This document shows positions 1 to 12,381 of a stretch of DNA of 64,000 bases, in pieces. The notes under the pieces are model-generated. The model searched no databases, was not told the origin of the DNA, and saw only the letters and a list, made by a program, of their open reading frames with translations. How positions within the stretch are numbered: the first letter of the stretch is position 1; every line of letters begins with the position of its first letter. Source of the DNA: Rhodeus uyekii (lineage: Eukaryota; Chordata; Actinopteri; Cypriniformes; Acheilognathidae). Made by a program: the position numbers and the translations under genes. The stretch lies in contig JAWRVZ010000131.1 of the NCBI GenBank assembly GCA_037043235.1, positions 186,001-250,000 on the forward strand, read 5' to 3'.

Positions 1-3000
1 GGCTTGCATCTGGCTGCGGAAAATCAATAAAATTCCATATATTTAAATCAATATACTCATATTTGGCCTGTTAGACAAATAGTTTTAGTTTATATAGAAA
101 AGTTAATAAAGCTTGATTATCATTTGTTCAGTGCAGCTCTTTGGCTTCCACCATTAGTCCCTAATTTCCCTAATGTTGCATTTCTGTTGTCACTTCACTG
201 AACACTGCAGATTTGTCCATTATATGTTTTTAATGTAACAACTTTTTAAACTTAAAATATTCAAATGGCATTGCCTGATTTAATTAAGTAAAATTAATTT
301 AATTTAATGCATTATCAATTGCATTTTGTCTTTGAGATGATGAATAGACTGATTGCCTTAAAATAGTGAACTGCCTCTGCTCAGGTAAACATGTGCTAGT
401 GTGAGTAGTTGACTGTCTTCCAGATTTAGAGTGTACTGTGGAGTGGACATAATGTTCCAGTTGTCAACAATGTGATTTAAAGGACCCTGTGGACACGAAA
501 TTCTCCTCAAATATTTCTTATTTCTTATGGTTTTGACCCATGAATTAAATGTTGATAAGTTCAAATACTGTGCCTTGTCAAACACCATTTTTAGTTTCAG
601 CCTTTAGGCTTGTAATCTTGCATAAAACACATTGTTTCAGGCATTAGTTCTGGTGTCATCCTCCATGTGCACACCTGCAGAGTCCCTGTCATCATAAAGT
701 TTTAATACAATAACAGTTTGACCACTTGCTGTTAACCAATTTTTGTTCTTTCTCCCTGCCTGTCTGCTTTCATTTCTTTCTTTTGACATGCATAGAGGGG
801 TTAGGGAATAGAATAGAAAGTGAGAGACATTCATAAATCATAATATATTCAGCACTCTGTGGCAAAATATGCCATTTGACAACGTGTATCAAAGTATCTG
901 TTACCCAATTTCTCTGTTTCCTTATTTTTACCTCAGTGTGTTCTTCCTCCTGTTGATGGGCCAACCTTGTTGTCATAGTTATAGTGGCACACGTTTGCAC
1001 TCTACCATGATGCCGAGAGACATTTGGAGATACACAAAAAATATTACAAGGGAAAACAATACCAGGTAATTGCCCACATCACCACACAGGTAAAAACAGC
1101 TCACATCCAGCTCACAAAGCTTTGTGGTGAAAATACAGATTTTTGCAGATAATTGCTTAATTGTTATTCCTCTCAGTTTTATGCAGGCTCATGCTTTTCT
1201 GAGGTTGTCAGGACAAGAGCAGTGGCTCAGTTGTCCTTGGGATGTTGTCTTGTGTGTTGTGTAACTAAAATGAGAAAAGTACTGTTCATTACAGTGATAA
1301 ATTTGGTATGACATCAGGAGTGGACTTGAATAGGATTGAACTTGGTCCTCTTCCACCATGTGTAGAGGGCACTGATTACAAGAAATTATCCTTTCTAGGC
1401 AGACTAGCTTGACCAATGTAGCTATACTAAAAACTAAAGGTATATGAAAGTTTTCAAGACATATACTACTTTTATTTTTAAAGTATAATCAGCCAGCCTC
1501 AATAAATTACTAACACAAAACATTTAAGATATCTTAGAAGTTGGTGAACCTAGTCTCACCTTTGCCAGAAAGTATGGATTCCATTGCAACCAATTCAAGT
1601 CTGTTTTGTTACGCATTGTTTTATGGGCGTGGAAACAAAGCCTCTTTGAAGGCAAGCCTGACACATTTGCTGAAAAAGCATATAATGCTTGCTATAAAAG
1701 CATATAATGGCTGCAGCACACAGGGAAGGAGTAAAGAGACTTTTTTTGTTATGGAGGTCAATGTTGGAGAGGATTCGCTATGCTTAATAAAGGAAATAGC
1801 TTGAATGAACTGACAGTCCATTGGTTAATCTTTAACATATTTTCTCTGAAACATTCGTTTTGTATTGATCAATATTTAGGGTATACACTGAAACAAATGC
1901 TGTTTTATAAGAGAAGCCATGAAAAGGTATGATTCACTTCATAGTACTTCTCATTTATGGTGTCCACAAACAATGAGTGACTGTCTCATGAACTCTAGAC
2001 GAGCAGAAGTTGAGTGAAAGGCTTTGGCTAAAGCTGCTGACTGTAATCTTGAGAGACTGGGTCAAGCTAGGCGCTCAGAATTCATTAGTGCTACTGACAA
2101 GGCAGGATCTCAACTGACTAACTCACTCATCAGATGGAGAACAGTGAGGGGAGCTGAAAGACAATGCATCACAAACGTGTGCTTGGTATGTTGTGCACAT
2201 TCTGTTAAAGGACAACACCCAAGTATCTATGGCCAAAAGAATGTAAACTTGATACTAAAACTGCACACACTCACCCTATTCAGCAATTCCTGCAATTCAA
2301 ACTGTAAAGTATGGTGCAAATAAAGTCAAGGTCATGTGTTTATTTCTTGCCTATGACAGCTGGAGAGATGCAGGCATCAGTACATAACTGTTTACCATAT
2401 GAGACAGATCCTTGAAAATCATAGATATTACCCAAATGAAGAGCTTTATCATAAAAAAATGGAAAAATTCAATTTGATTGAAGTTAATTACATGGCTTAA
2501 TCACGTTTCACTTTTCTTTGGTTAATTTCTTGTTATCATCCATAATCTTCAACCACCTTCTAAGAAGGGTGCCAAGCAATTCTCTGTCACTCCAGGGTGC
2601 TTTCAGCCCAGCCGAGACACTCTCCAGAGTGTTTGGATACTCACTGTGTCCTGTTTGCTGTTGTGACTCCACAGGGTTCTCAGCCTAAAGGCACAGTGGT
2701 CTCTTCACCAGACACACTGATCAATACACGCTCAATGCAACGGGAGAGTATTTGCCTTTAATACCCTGAACACACATCTAGACAGAGAACACAGCAGTTC
2801 AAATGACACACAGAGATTTTTGATGAAGTTCAGATCATTTGGTGATACAAACATTTAGAGACTGGAATTGGAGACATTGAGATTTTGAACTATTACGGGC
2901 ACATCTACAGTAAGTGCCATGTTTTGAAACACAACATGCCCTTACCTAAATCTTATTAATGCTAATGACCTCACCTCACACTGGCAAACAGATGGAGCAG

Positions 3001-4310
3001 TCTCAATCTCATCTTAAGAAAAAAGAGCATCCAGTCTCAGCTAAAATATTCATCAATTCGAGTGCAGATCAAAGCAAGTTCTGGGGCAAGAAATTAAACT
3101 AAAAGAACGAAAATATAATATACATAAAGGTCAGATTTGACCTTTCGAACTATTCTAATTTAATAGGAATAAAGTACACATGTTGGCACATATGCCAGCT
3201 GAAAGATTTTAATCAATGAAATTTAAATCCTTTGCTTCTCCAAATGTGTCACGTAAATATGATTAATAACAGCTATTAGCAACTTCCATGCTCCTTGACA
3301 ATTGGCATTGTAAGTTGTGAAATTACTGCTAGGGAATCTGATCCATTTCTTTTACCCGTCATCTCAAGATGCAGAACTTTAAAGCTGACTTTCTAAAGTG
3401 TTGAATGTCAGATGTTTCTTTACTCTGAGAGCCGGAGATGATTTAATCAAATCCAAGCTGCTGTGACTGAAATCTCAAAAGTGGCACAGTAACCAGGACA
3501 AATGCTGGTGAAACGTGTCAACTTCTGAAACTCAGTGAATTTTCAAGCAGTGTATTTCAAACTATTTATTTATTCAGATTATTGTCTAGAAATCTACTCT
3601 GTGACCTCGCTAAACTGTGTATCATAAAGTCACATACAAAGAGTGCTGTAATTAAAATCTACCCTTCTTACTGTATTTGCGTGGGTTACAATGTACTAGA
3701 AGACATTTTATATTTCTGTGCAATTAAATTATTGCCAGAAATGTTATAAAAGTGTTTTCAAACACAGTTGATTACTCTATAAGAAAAAAAACAAAGTAGT
3801 GAGTAGGGGAGAAGGCAAGGGCATTGGTCCATCTTTATGCAGTTTAGTGAACTGTGATTTCAGAGCCTGGGCAGACTCTCTCATGGGCTGATGCAGTCTG
3901 CATGGAGGCCAGTGCAGTGGAGAGCGGAATGTTTCGGGAAGCTCAGGTGGAGATCTCTCGTGTGTGTAATTTGTGGCCTTGATACAGTATTGATGAAACA
4001 TGGAGGCAGACGAAAATGAGGGTCAGAGGTTAAAGTAGCAGAGATTTGAGTCCAATGAAAGCCCAATGAGTCTCAGCTAGACAGCTTGATGGGATTCAGA
4101 TTGCAGACAAGGGTGAATGCAGGTTAGCTTGTAAGGGGTTTGGAGACATTTAAAGCGTCAAAATTACAGTATTGCTGTTTTTTTCCCTCCCAATAAAAAG
4201 AGACACTATGTTTCATTCATAAATTAATCATTCTTATGAACTAATCCATTGACGGAATGATTCAATGACTCATTCGTAAAGACAGATACTTTAGTGCCTT
4301 TAGTTCCTGA
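1..4310. other. Unassigned AT-rich non-coding DNA
   Basis: No protein, RNA gene or recognisable transposon end was found here. The open frames are short and look random. The stretch about 3200-3500 is of higher complexity and could be conserved non-coding DNA, but nothing in the sequence proves it. The region about 1540-1830 is also non-repetitive, with no recognisable product. Confidence 0.5.
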
Positions 4311-4352
4311 TGATAGATATATATATATATATAGATAGAGACAGACAGACAG
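4311..4352. repeat. TA/GATA/GACA microsatellite
   Basis: A compound simple repeat: GATA, then a run of TA dinucleotides, then GATA and GACA units. Confidence 0.9.
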
Positions 4353-4424
4353 ATCGTCCATCAATATCAAATATTTCCCAGTGTTGCTGGACTGAATATG
4401 CACTCTTGGACTAAAGCACATACT

Positions 4425-4715
4425 AAAGGATGCACCTCGCTACAGTTCATTGTCTAACCTACGATGTACTCAGGACTTCTCTTTGTTATCTCTGTGATTT
4501 CCCACAAACCCTATCCAAGACTCCCAAAGATCCTCTCCTGGCATCCTCCCTGATGAACCCTTCTTCCCATCTAACTTCCCCACTTCCTGGAACCTGCACT
4601 TCACCTTTACTGGACTCCAACCCCCGCTATCCTGTATTTTATCTTGCTTTATTCTTGAACTGTGTAAATAAAAACCTTGATTTGAACAATGCTCATATGA
4701 GTATCTGTCCGTAAC
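4425..4715 (+). mobile_element. Truncated LTR, 3' part
   Basis: A C-rich segment leads to an AATAAA signal near 4668 and ends in CTGTCCGTAACA. That terminus is shared with the better-preserved LTR at 18364-18762. No matching 5' end (TGTCA...) or target duplication was found, so this is the 3' portion of a Gypsy-type LTR. The 5' boundary is approximate. Confidence 0.5.
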
Positions 4716-5691
4716 ACAAACCATGTGTATAGATAATGTTTGCTTCGGTGTGCATCATCTAAAGTAGTATATGTTCTATTAATAAAGCAATAGAGAACTC
4801 CCTTCATCTAAGGAATATGTCCTTAGCTTATAACATCTCAATTTGTATTCCCCCTTATTCAGCATACACATAGAACTTTTTTTTTCAAACAAATCGAACA
4901 ATTTCCAAAATGACAATTGCCAAGACATTAAGGGTGCACTAATATGCATTAATTCATGCTGAGTTAATGGACAGATAATCATGAGTTAAAGTATGATTAA
5001 TGAAGAACTAAACCATTCATTAATGATTACCGTATCCGCAACAAATAAAGATTTTGTCTGATAAATAGTTTGTCACTTACGAATTGCTATTGATCAAATA
5101 AAATAAAATGTCTTCCTTTTTCTTATTTTGGAGTGTTCTAGTGCCATGATCATTACATGAGAAGTTGATTTGGGAATTTAGTCTCTGCTATGGCACAGTT
5201 GTTGGAAGACATGTTAGAAACTGAGTCACATGAGATGATGAAAAATGCATGGGGAATTAGGTAGCAACTTCCTGGTGATAGGGACTGGTTTGGGTCAGCG
5301 CAGAAAGGACAGCAGCATATGCTGTGTAGAGGGAATAATTAAATGTGGCATACACCCGGGAGTGGAGATGTGGTTGCTTATTCTCAATGTCCTTCAGACA
5401 CTTCAGCCCCATAATGGGCCTTCTGGGTAGGTTGCTGAAGGTCAAATGCCATGCGTGTTATGAAGGCTAGCTAAAGCGCTGTGAAATCAGGAATATGCCA
5501 AGGGTCAGGATTAGTTTTAAAGACTGGCTAAATATGGAAAGTTCCTTGCCCTCTCGGCTGCCAGAGAGTATCTGACCGGTTTTATGAATATGCCATCTCT
5601 ATACTTTATTTATATTACTCTTAAATTAGCAAGTACTTTTTAATTCCAAAAGTACAATACACTTGAAATGCAATTCTTAGGATAAGTCTCT
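4716..5691. other. Unassigned non-coding DNA
   Basis: AT-rich sequence with no supported gene, repeat end or RNA. Confidence 0.5.
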
Positions 5692-5696
5692 ATTGG

Positions 5697-5987
5697 TGTC
5701 ACGGGTCCGTGTGTGACAAAGGCAAGAGGACGATGAAAGATAATGTAATGGTATTTATTAAAGCAAAGAACACAGAATAGTAAACACACGCAACACATTA
5801 ACGATGACCGACAACTAAAGAGTGCACAAGGAGAACTAAATATACTAACAGTGATGAACCTAAAGACAAACACCTGTGATGATTAGTGGCTATGACAACT
5901 GATGGGTGACGGAGAGTTCTAGAACAGAAAACATGTGACAACAACAAAAGGCAAAATAAGAGTCCTTGAAAACAGTGAAACGTGACA
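5697..5987 (-). mobile_element. Solo LTR with ATTGG target duplication
   Basis: The element runs from TGTCACGGG to CGTGACA, beginning TG and ending CA. It is flanked on both sides by the 5-bp direct repeat ATTGG (5692-5696 and 5988-5992). Read on the minus strand it carries an AATAAA signal near its middle, so transcription would be leftward. No internal retroviral-type coding sequence adjoins it. This is the signature of an LTR left after recombination between the two LTRs of a Ty3/Gypsy-type element; the superfamily is inferred from the ends and the 5-bp duplication. Confidence 0.88.
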
Positions 5988-5992
5988 ATTGG

Positions 5993-7030
5993 TTTATGTT
6001 GTCCAGTAAGACATTTTCTTACAAAATAGGAATAAAATGGTTTATTATGAAGAAATGTCTATGAAAAAAAAAAAAAAGCTTTTTCTTAGTCACACTATTT
6101 TTCATCCACATCACATTGCAATAATTTAAATTCTTCCTTGTGTGGCTTTTTTAATGTATATTTTGATGAGTAAACTACATTTGAACATTTAGAGTAATTA
6201 GATATAAACTGTTTGGCACAAGAAAATGCCTAGCTAGAAGTAATGTGTTACAGTAGAAAGGATTGTGCATAAAAATAATTGTGCAGTCACTATAGAGAAT
6301 GTAATTCATTTTATTTTCAACACCAGCAAAATATTCGCTGCAAATATTTAAACATAAACTTTTAAAATACTATCACATAGTGACAGCAACAGACCTCAGG
6401 CAACAAACATATAAAAAAAAACCTTACCAGCAATATTATTTTTCAAAAAATCTTTTTAAGTTTAGTAAGGAAATCCTTTTTATGTGCAAAAGGTGAATCA
6501 AATATTTGTTTAAAACATTTACAATACACACAATAATTAACTGTATCCATTATGCAATACATTTTAATTGTCATTCTCTTTCTCTCTTTGAAACAGTTAA
6601 ATAACTGTTTTGAAATAACTACATTAATTAAAACTGTATGAGAGCTTTGAAATTATAGTTATTATGAAATGAGAATGATCACTATTTTTCTTCCTGGCAT
6701 GCAGGTGAATATATTACTGCCATCCTGAATATCGTAGCGGATTCCCTTTGTTCCAACAATTAATTAATCTGCCAATAGGATAGTTAACTAAAGGATGGCA
6801 CACTAATGAATAGCTGTATTTAGATTTGTTCTGTTGAAGATGAGAATGTAGATTTTGCATGGCTGCCAAATGCATTGCATATAAATGCAGTGTCATTAAT
6901 CAGTGTGGCTGTGGTTAAAACCTTATAACAACTTTATTTAGTCTTTATTGCAGATTGAAGTGCTCACACTCACTAATTGTACTAAGGTACTAGTTTACAT
7001 ACTAGGCATGTTTAAAAAAAATGTAGTTGA
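5993..7030. other. Unassigned AT-rich DNA
   Basis: Contains short A and T runs and no supported gene or repeat boundary. Confidence 0.5.
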
Positions 7031-7039
7031 GTTGTTTGG

Positions 7040-7405
7040 GTTATGTTAAGTTTCAATGTGTTTTGGTATTGTTTTCATTGTTTCCCTTGTTCCTCTTTTG
7101 GCAGAGTTCTCAATCATTGTTAGTTGCTATCGTTTTTAATTAGTGCACACCATAATATGTGCATGCCACACTAGTCTCAAGTCTCACAGAGGAGGTCCGG
7201 GATAATAAAAGAAGTAATGACAGTGCAAGGTGAGAGAGGACCAGGACTGGACTATTTATACTGGTGTTTGATTTTAGTTTAAGCAGCAGTCATCTGTGTG
7301 TGGCTGCTACTTTACTTTCATTTTGTTGTTTGTTTATTTTAGAATTAAAGTACTGTGTTCACCAATTCCCACCTCCTTCTTCCCTTATTAATGAACAAGG
7401 TTACA
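7040..7405 (+). mobile_element. 5' LTR of a decayed Gypsy-like element
   Basis: The segment ends in GGTTACA and is followed at once by TTGGTGCTGAAACT, which resembles a tRNA primer-binding site (it starts TGG, matching a tRNA CCA end). Its U3-like part, including AATTAGTGCACACC, recurs near 8390, and its end recurs at 7818 and 9411. The 5' limit is uncertain. The family resembles cyprinid LTRs with an AATTAAAGT signal upstream of a TTACA terminus. Confidence 0.6.
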
Positions 7406-8334
7406 TTGGTGCTGAAACTTAGAAAGAATGAGGGACATGCTGTTGGAGATTCCTTGCTGCTGAGGTGGATCACGAATGAGTGGTGAGCGCCAATGGCTGG
7501 CAGAGGCAGTTGTGCTGGAGAGATTGAGCAGCAGATGTGATGGAGAGCTTGTTGTCATGCCTGGATCGAGGAGGGATGGGTGCCATCCGTGAGGGAATGG
7601 AGATGCTTCTGCTGTTCGTTGGAGGTCAGACCAGTGCAAGACGAGAGAGGACCAGGCCTGGACTATTTTTGTTGCTGTTTTGTTTAGTTTAGGCACCAGT
7701 GGTCCATGAAGGGCTGCCACTTTACTTTTGTTTTTCTTTTACTTTTGTCTATTTAGCAATTAAAGTATTATGCTGAATGTCCCACCTCCGTCTTCCCTTA
7801 TGAACAAACTTTGTTACACTCCCTTTGTGTGTTTTTCAGTCTGCTCGGAGACTATCCTTGAAGGGGTTTTTGAAAATTTGTGGAATGGGTGATGGCTAAT
7901 TATGGGCCCCCATTTGTGGTCTGCTTAGCAAATAAAGACATTACAAGCCAGACCCAACAGCAGACACTCCTTCATCATTGCTGGTCCTGACCAGCTCCAA
8001 GTCTCCTTTGTCACTGCTGGTCCTTCCCAGCCCCCAAGTCTTCCTTGTAATTTATTGTCCCATCCAGCCTCACTCTACCACCTCCTCTGCCTAAGCCAGG
8101 TCCTCGGGCCCACTGGCTCCCTTCAGTCTCTTGGCACCTCCTTCAGTGTCTCTGCTCTGCTGCACAGATCCGCCTCTGGCCTTCTGGTCTCCACCTGCAC
8201 CTTGCTGTGTAGATTCCCTGTAAATTGCCTCAAACCACCAAGCCCGTTACTCGACCTCACCCCAATGACCAGTCAGCTCTGCCTGGGCTCCTCACTCTCT
8301 CGTCTCCACTTGGGACCATTGTCTTCATAGCTCC
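7406..8334 (+). pseudogene. Gypsy-like internal remnant with an extra partial LTR copy
   Basis: It starts with the primer-binding-like site. About 7628-7818 repeats the last ~180 bp of the 5' LTR, including the GAGAGAGGACCAGG stretch and the TTACA end. Then about 7960-8330 is C-rich, with repeated leucine/proline/serine codons like the variable gag-type segment of fish Gypsy elements. No reverse transcriptase or integrase motif remains, so this is a heavily deleted copy. Confidence 0.5.
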
Positions 8335-9411
8335 ACCAGGGTCCCTCATTCCTCCGGCTCTGCTTTCATTAATTGTTGCTTCTAATTAGTGCACACCTGT
8401 TTCCTGTCTCTTTGATTACCATTCTCATATGGATATAATTCCTGTCTCTCATGTTCAGTGTTCCACATTACAGTTATGTTAGCACTGTCAGTTCCCTGTG
8501 ATTAATGATGTACAGTAATACCTTGAGATACAAGCGTCCCGACATACGAGTGTTCAGAGATATGAGAAAATTTTTGCTTTTTCCAAATTTTGGGTCGAGC
8601 ACTCGGAGCACCTCACGCCGCCTCACTTGTTCACTTCACTTTTATTTTAGTCGACGAACACGTGTTCGCGAGAGCAAAAACAGCAGTCGAGAGAAGATCA
8701 AGCACGCGCATGTGGGGACTGTTCGAGCATGTGCGTATTGTGTGCAGATGAGATCTAATGCGCGCAAGGGATGCGGACTCCTGTTTTTCTGCATGTAGAT
8801 CTGTTATCCGCTTGCGGATGTAATTTACACACCTTGGCAAACATCAGTTTTGTGCTTATTTCTTTTTTGCATGGATTTGCCGCTATAGTCGACTTCCTTA
8901 CGAATCTCCCGTGAGTCTTCAATATTGTGTTTGCGTGACCTAGGTAAACTGTGTAATCCACGTTATCCCTCCTTCTCTTCTTCCCCACATGCCACCATTA
9001 GCCACAACTGTATCATCTGTCTCGACGGTAAGAAATCATAATTAAAACCACTTTTTATTTTATATCAATTCAATTTAATTCAAGTGTGCTTTATTAAAAT
9101 GACAATTGTTACAATGTATTGGAGTATTCCAGTATACTAATCCAGTATTCCAGTGTATTATATCACTGGAATCCTTATATTCTGTCTTTTTTTTGTGTTT
9201 GTGTATGTCTCTATAGCAATTAAAAACATGTTTCTCCCATTGTTATTAGCACTGTTATTATTATTAATAAGGGAGTTTTTCAGAGGGCCGGAATGGATAA
9301 TTTCTAATTTTTTTCTGTTATTTCTTATGGGGAACAATTATTTGAGATAAGGTCAAATAATGAGATCTCAAGGTATTACTGTATATTAATTTTCTTGTTC
9401 ACTCTGTTACA
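8335..9411 (+). mobile_element. 3' LTR split by a Tigger-like insertion
   Basis: The first part (about 8335-8512) matches the U3 of the upstream LTR through AATTAGTGCACACC. The last part (9384-9411) ends CTGTTACA like the other two copies. The two parts are separated exactly by the TA-flanked element at 8513-9381. The 5' boundary is approximate. Confidence 0.5.
8513..9381. mobile_element. Tigger/pogo-like TIR element
   Basis: The ends are inverted: CAGTAATACCTTGAGAT at the left and its reverse complement ATCTCAAGGTATTACTG at the right. Both ends are flanked by TA (8511-8512 and 9382-9383), the target duplication of Tc1/mariner-pogo elements. The 869-bp body has no intact transposase; the open frames lack a DDE motif. 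Part of the interior (about 9065-9120) resembles a LINE 3' tail found in other fish repeats. It is a non-autonomous deletion derivative inserted in an LTR. Confidence 0.85.
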
Positions 9412-11057
9412 CATGTCTTGTCGGATGGATGTGATTTAGCTATACATTCTGCTATTACAGTTACAGCCACAAAAAGGTTTTCCCCAGCGTCCCATCAATG
9501 CAGATTTACAAATTGAATGACAATAACTTAAAATAATCATAATCTTTGAGCTGGAAATCAGTAGTTTTGGGGGAGATGATACTTTGCTTCCCTGGCAAAA
9601 TCTTTCAAGACATTCAAAGTTTAAGAGATTTCAACCCAGGGTAAAAAGCTGTCATTTCATATATTATTTTCAGAGTTGGAAGGCTGGAATATCCACCTTC
9701 CTCAGATAACAGGGGCACTCCGTCCATTGGACAGATAATCCTGAGCTACAAATCTATAACACTCACTTTTAACACTAAGTACAGAGAAACTGTTGATGGT
9801 CAGGTAATTTAAAAGATTGCAAAGCCCCACGGCTACGCTTTATGGAGCCGTAAATCTCCAGATATCTACATGAGGCAGCCTAGGCAGATTGCCCACCTAT
9901 ATTTTAAAGTCCAAGAACAGTAGCAGTCCTTTCCCTTGCTTTAAAGCCATCAAACTCAACAGTGTATTTTCCACAGTTACTCATACTTCTCTCTCTCTTT
10001 TTTATATGATGATGACAGGGTTTCTTCTTAATGGCTCATGGATCAATTGTACCTCAATCACTTCAATTCCCAATTCACTCTCTCTCACATCCTAGTCAAT
10101 TTGGTCCAAAAACCAAAGAATTATCCTCTGCACACCACCACACACAAACATACCTAAAAATAGACTGTGGCTCAGTGCGGCAATTATTTATCGGGCCAGT
10201 CCGGTGGGGGCCAGCTAAAAGCAACACCCGGATATTAGAGCACAGACCCTGGACCATATCCACAGTGGAGAAGAGCATTTTACAGCTAACAAGCCCTTTG
10301 GGAGAAGAGAGCAAGCATTGATTAAGCGAATACTGCTGCTGCTTTTGGTCATTATATTGTGTTCGATAAAATATAGTGGAAGCTGGCTCTTGCAGAGCCC
10401 AGCTTACCGGCAAGGTGCTGAGACAGCAGAGTAGCTATTCTCCAGTACATTTCATCTCAGTCTCTGTCAGCACCAAGGTCTTCTGGGAAAATGAAATTTT
10501 TGCAAAATCAACTCCTGAACCAAACTCAAATCATTATGTTAGTGATTTGTTTAATTAAATGGATAAAGAGCTGATACATACATTGTTAGCAGAACTATCA
10601 CAAGGGCTGTGTCAAGTGTGTGACCGCAGAGGGTTATGTGTCTCCCCAGGGTCACGTCAAAGTAAACTGACAGCTGTTTTTTTATGTAAAGCCAATTGTT
10701 TTAATGTTTTTTTGTTTGTTTTTTTTGTCCTTTGAAATACCATAATATAATATAAATTCTGATGTTGTCCGCCTCTGAAATGGATCATACCATATTACTT
10801 TTTTTTAAATATCAACACTAGACAGTTCACACAGGGATTCATACCCCCCTTGTGACGGGCCTGATTGTTATGTGTATTTAGCTATCTAAAGTATGCAGTG
10901 TGCATATGTAAATTAGCTGAATGCACAATTTTGCATAATTAATAAATTATTATTGATTGTAATACCACCACCAACAATAATAATTATATATATTTAGTTT
11001 TACACATTGAGTACAATTAATAAAACAAATTACTATGATTTTTAACATTAACAAATT

Positions 11058-11058
<1 letters not shown>
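9412..11058. other. Non-coding DNA with a possible conserved block
   Basis: No gene or transposon end was recognised. About 10150-10490 is notably non-repetitive and GC-balanced against its AT-rich surroundings, a pattern common in conserved non-coding elements. The short open frames there overlap on both strands and show no known domain. Confidence 0.4.

Positions 11059-11106
<48 letters not shown>
11059..11106. repeat. (ATT)n microsatellite
   Basis: About 16 uninterrupted ATT units. Confidence 0.95.
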
Positions 11107-11656
11107 GATCAGTAATGCTACTACTTCTACTACCAGTAGTAATAGTAATATTAATAATAATAATAACAAAACATTCATAATTTTAATAAATACTTTTATT
11201 CATACATTTTGCCAATTTACATGTTGTATTAATAACAATCTAAATAGTAATAATAGTAAACAATGTAATAATGAAATAAACAGTAGTGCTGACCGAATAC
11301 AATAATGCATTCTTTTTAAGTAATTCATTTGAATTAAAATCCTTAATCAATTGACAACACTTGTATAAATCCATTGAGTGCTGTATTTACCATGAACATG
11401 AAGAACAAAGTGAGAATTGAAGAAAATCTTCAATCATGGGATCCAAGCATTCATCTGGCAGGCAGGTGGAGAGAATGTGCTAGGTCAGAGGAGCTACTAG
11501 GTGGTGGACCTACAGTGAATGTCAGGCCTCTAACAGCCATTGCAGTGATTTGCCAAGACCTGTGAGTGTCATCTGACAGGCCCCACTAATGAAGCATGAA
11601 GACAGGATGAGCAAGACAAAATGATCTGTCCAATCAACTTGACATGAGCAATTATG
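11107..11656. other. Unassigned non-coding DNA
   Basis: An imperfect AAT/AAC-rich stretch follows the microsatellite, then unique-looking sequence with no supported gene. Confidence 0.45.
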
Positions 11657-11698
11657 CATACACACATACATACATACATACATACATACATACATACA

Positions 11699-11730
<32 letters not shown>
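11657..11730. repeat. (CATA)n tetranucleotide microsatellite
   Basis: About 17 near-perfect tetranucleotide units. It generates spurious reading frames of repeating Tyr-Ile-His-Thr or Met-Tyr-Val-Cys on the two strands. Confidence 0.95.
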
Positions 11731-12381
11731 CACAGTTGGCTCACTCCAAAACAATACAAAACAATTGTCGGCAATTTGGCCCACCCATTTTTTACGATGT
11801 CCAAGATTGAATTGTTCCCATCTGATGATTGATCCCTCATTGCCCACAATCGTTTTCCACATCTCACTGATATAAGGAGCACCCATGCTAAACAGGACAC
11901 TACAACCGAGCCTCAAGCAACACTACAGGCTTGTCAGTCGAGCCACGCTTATACCACAAGATGCCGAAGCTTGCTCTCACCTCCACCATCATGATATCCA
12001 CCATCATCTTCCTCCTGCACCTCAGAACACCCCACAATCCCTACAATATGAGGTTAAGACAAGCACTACTTAGTGGTAATGTCCATTTTATCCAGGAGCA
12101 ACAAATCAGAGCCATATCTTCTGTTTATATTCTGTTTATCATTTCCATCTCCAAAATCCACTACACCTTCCAAAGCCACTAACAAAGCAAGTAAGGACCC
12201 CAAAAGCCCCTCAATGGCCCAAGTGCAAGTCTCATGGGCAAGACATACTATGCAAGCCAATCAGATTTGATGTTATTGTATTAGCAGATAATATTATCAT
12301 TATACATAGATGTTGCATGTACACACAGAGGAGGTGGTGTTTTCTGTTGGCACATACTCTATTTTATTTCTGTCACACACT
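11731..12381. other. Unassigned non-coding DNA
   Basis: Some C-rich sequence but no recognisable product or repeat family. Confidence 0.4.

Noticed and set aside
8055..8330. 91-residue Ser/Leu-rich frame as a host gene
   Set aside because: Sits inside the Gypsy-like internal region between LTR copies.
11522..11916. Several open frames with Met-Tyr-Val-Cys or His-Thr-Tyr-Ile repeats
   Set aside because: Translation of the CATA microsatellite on both strands.
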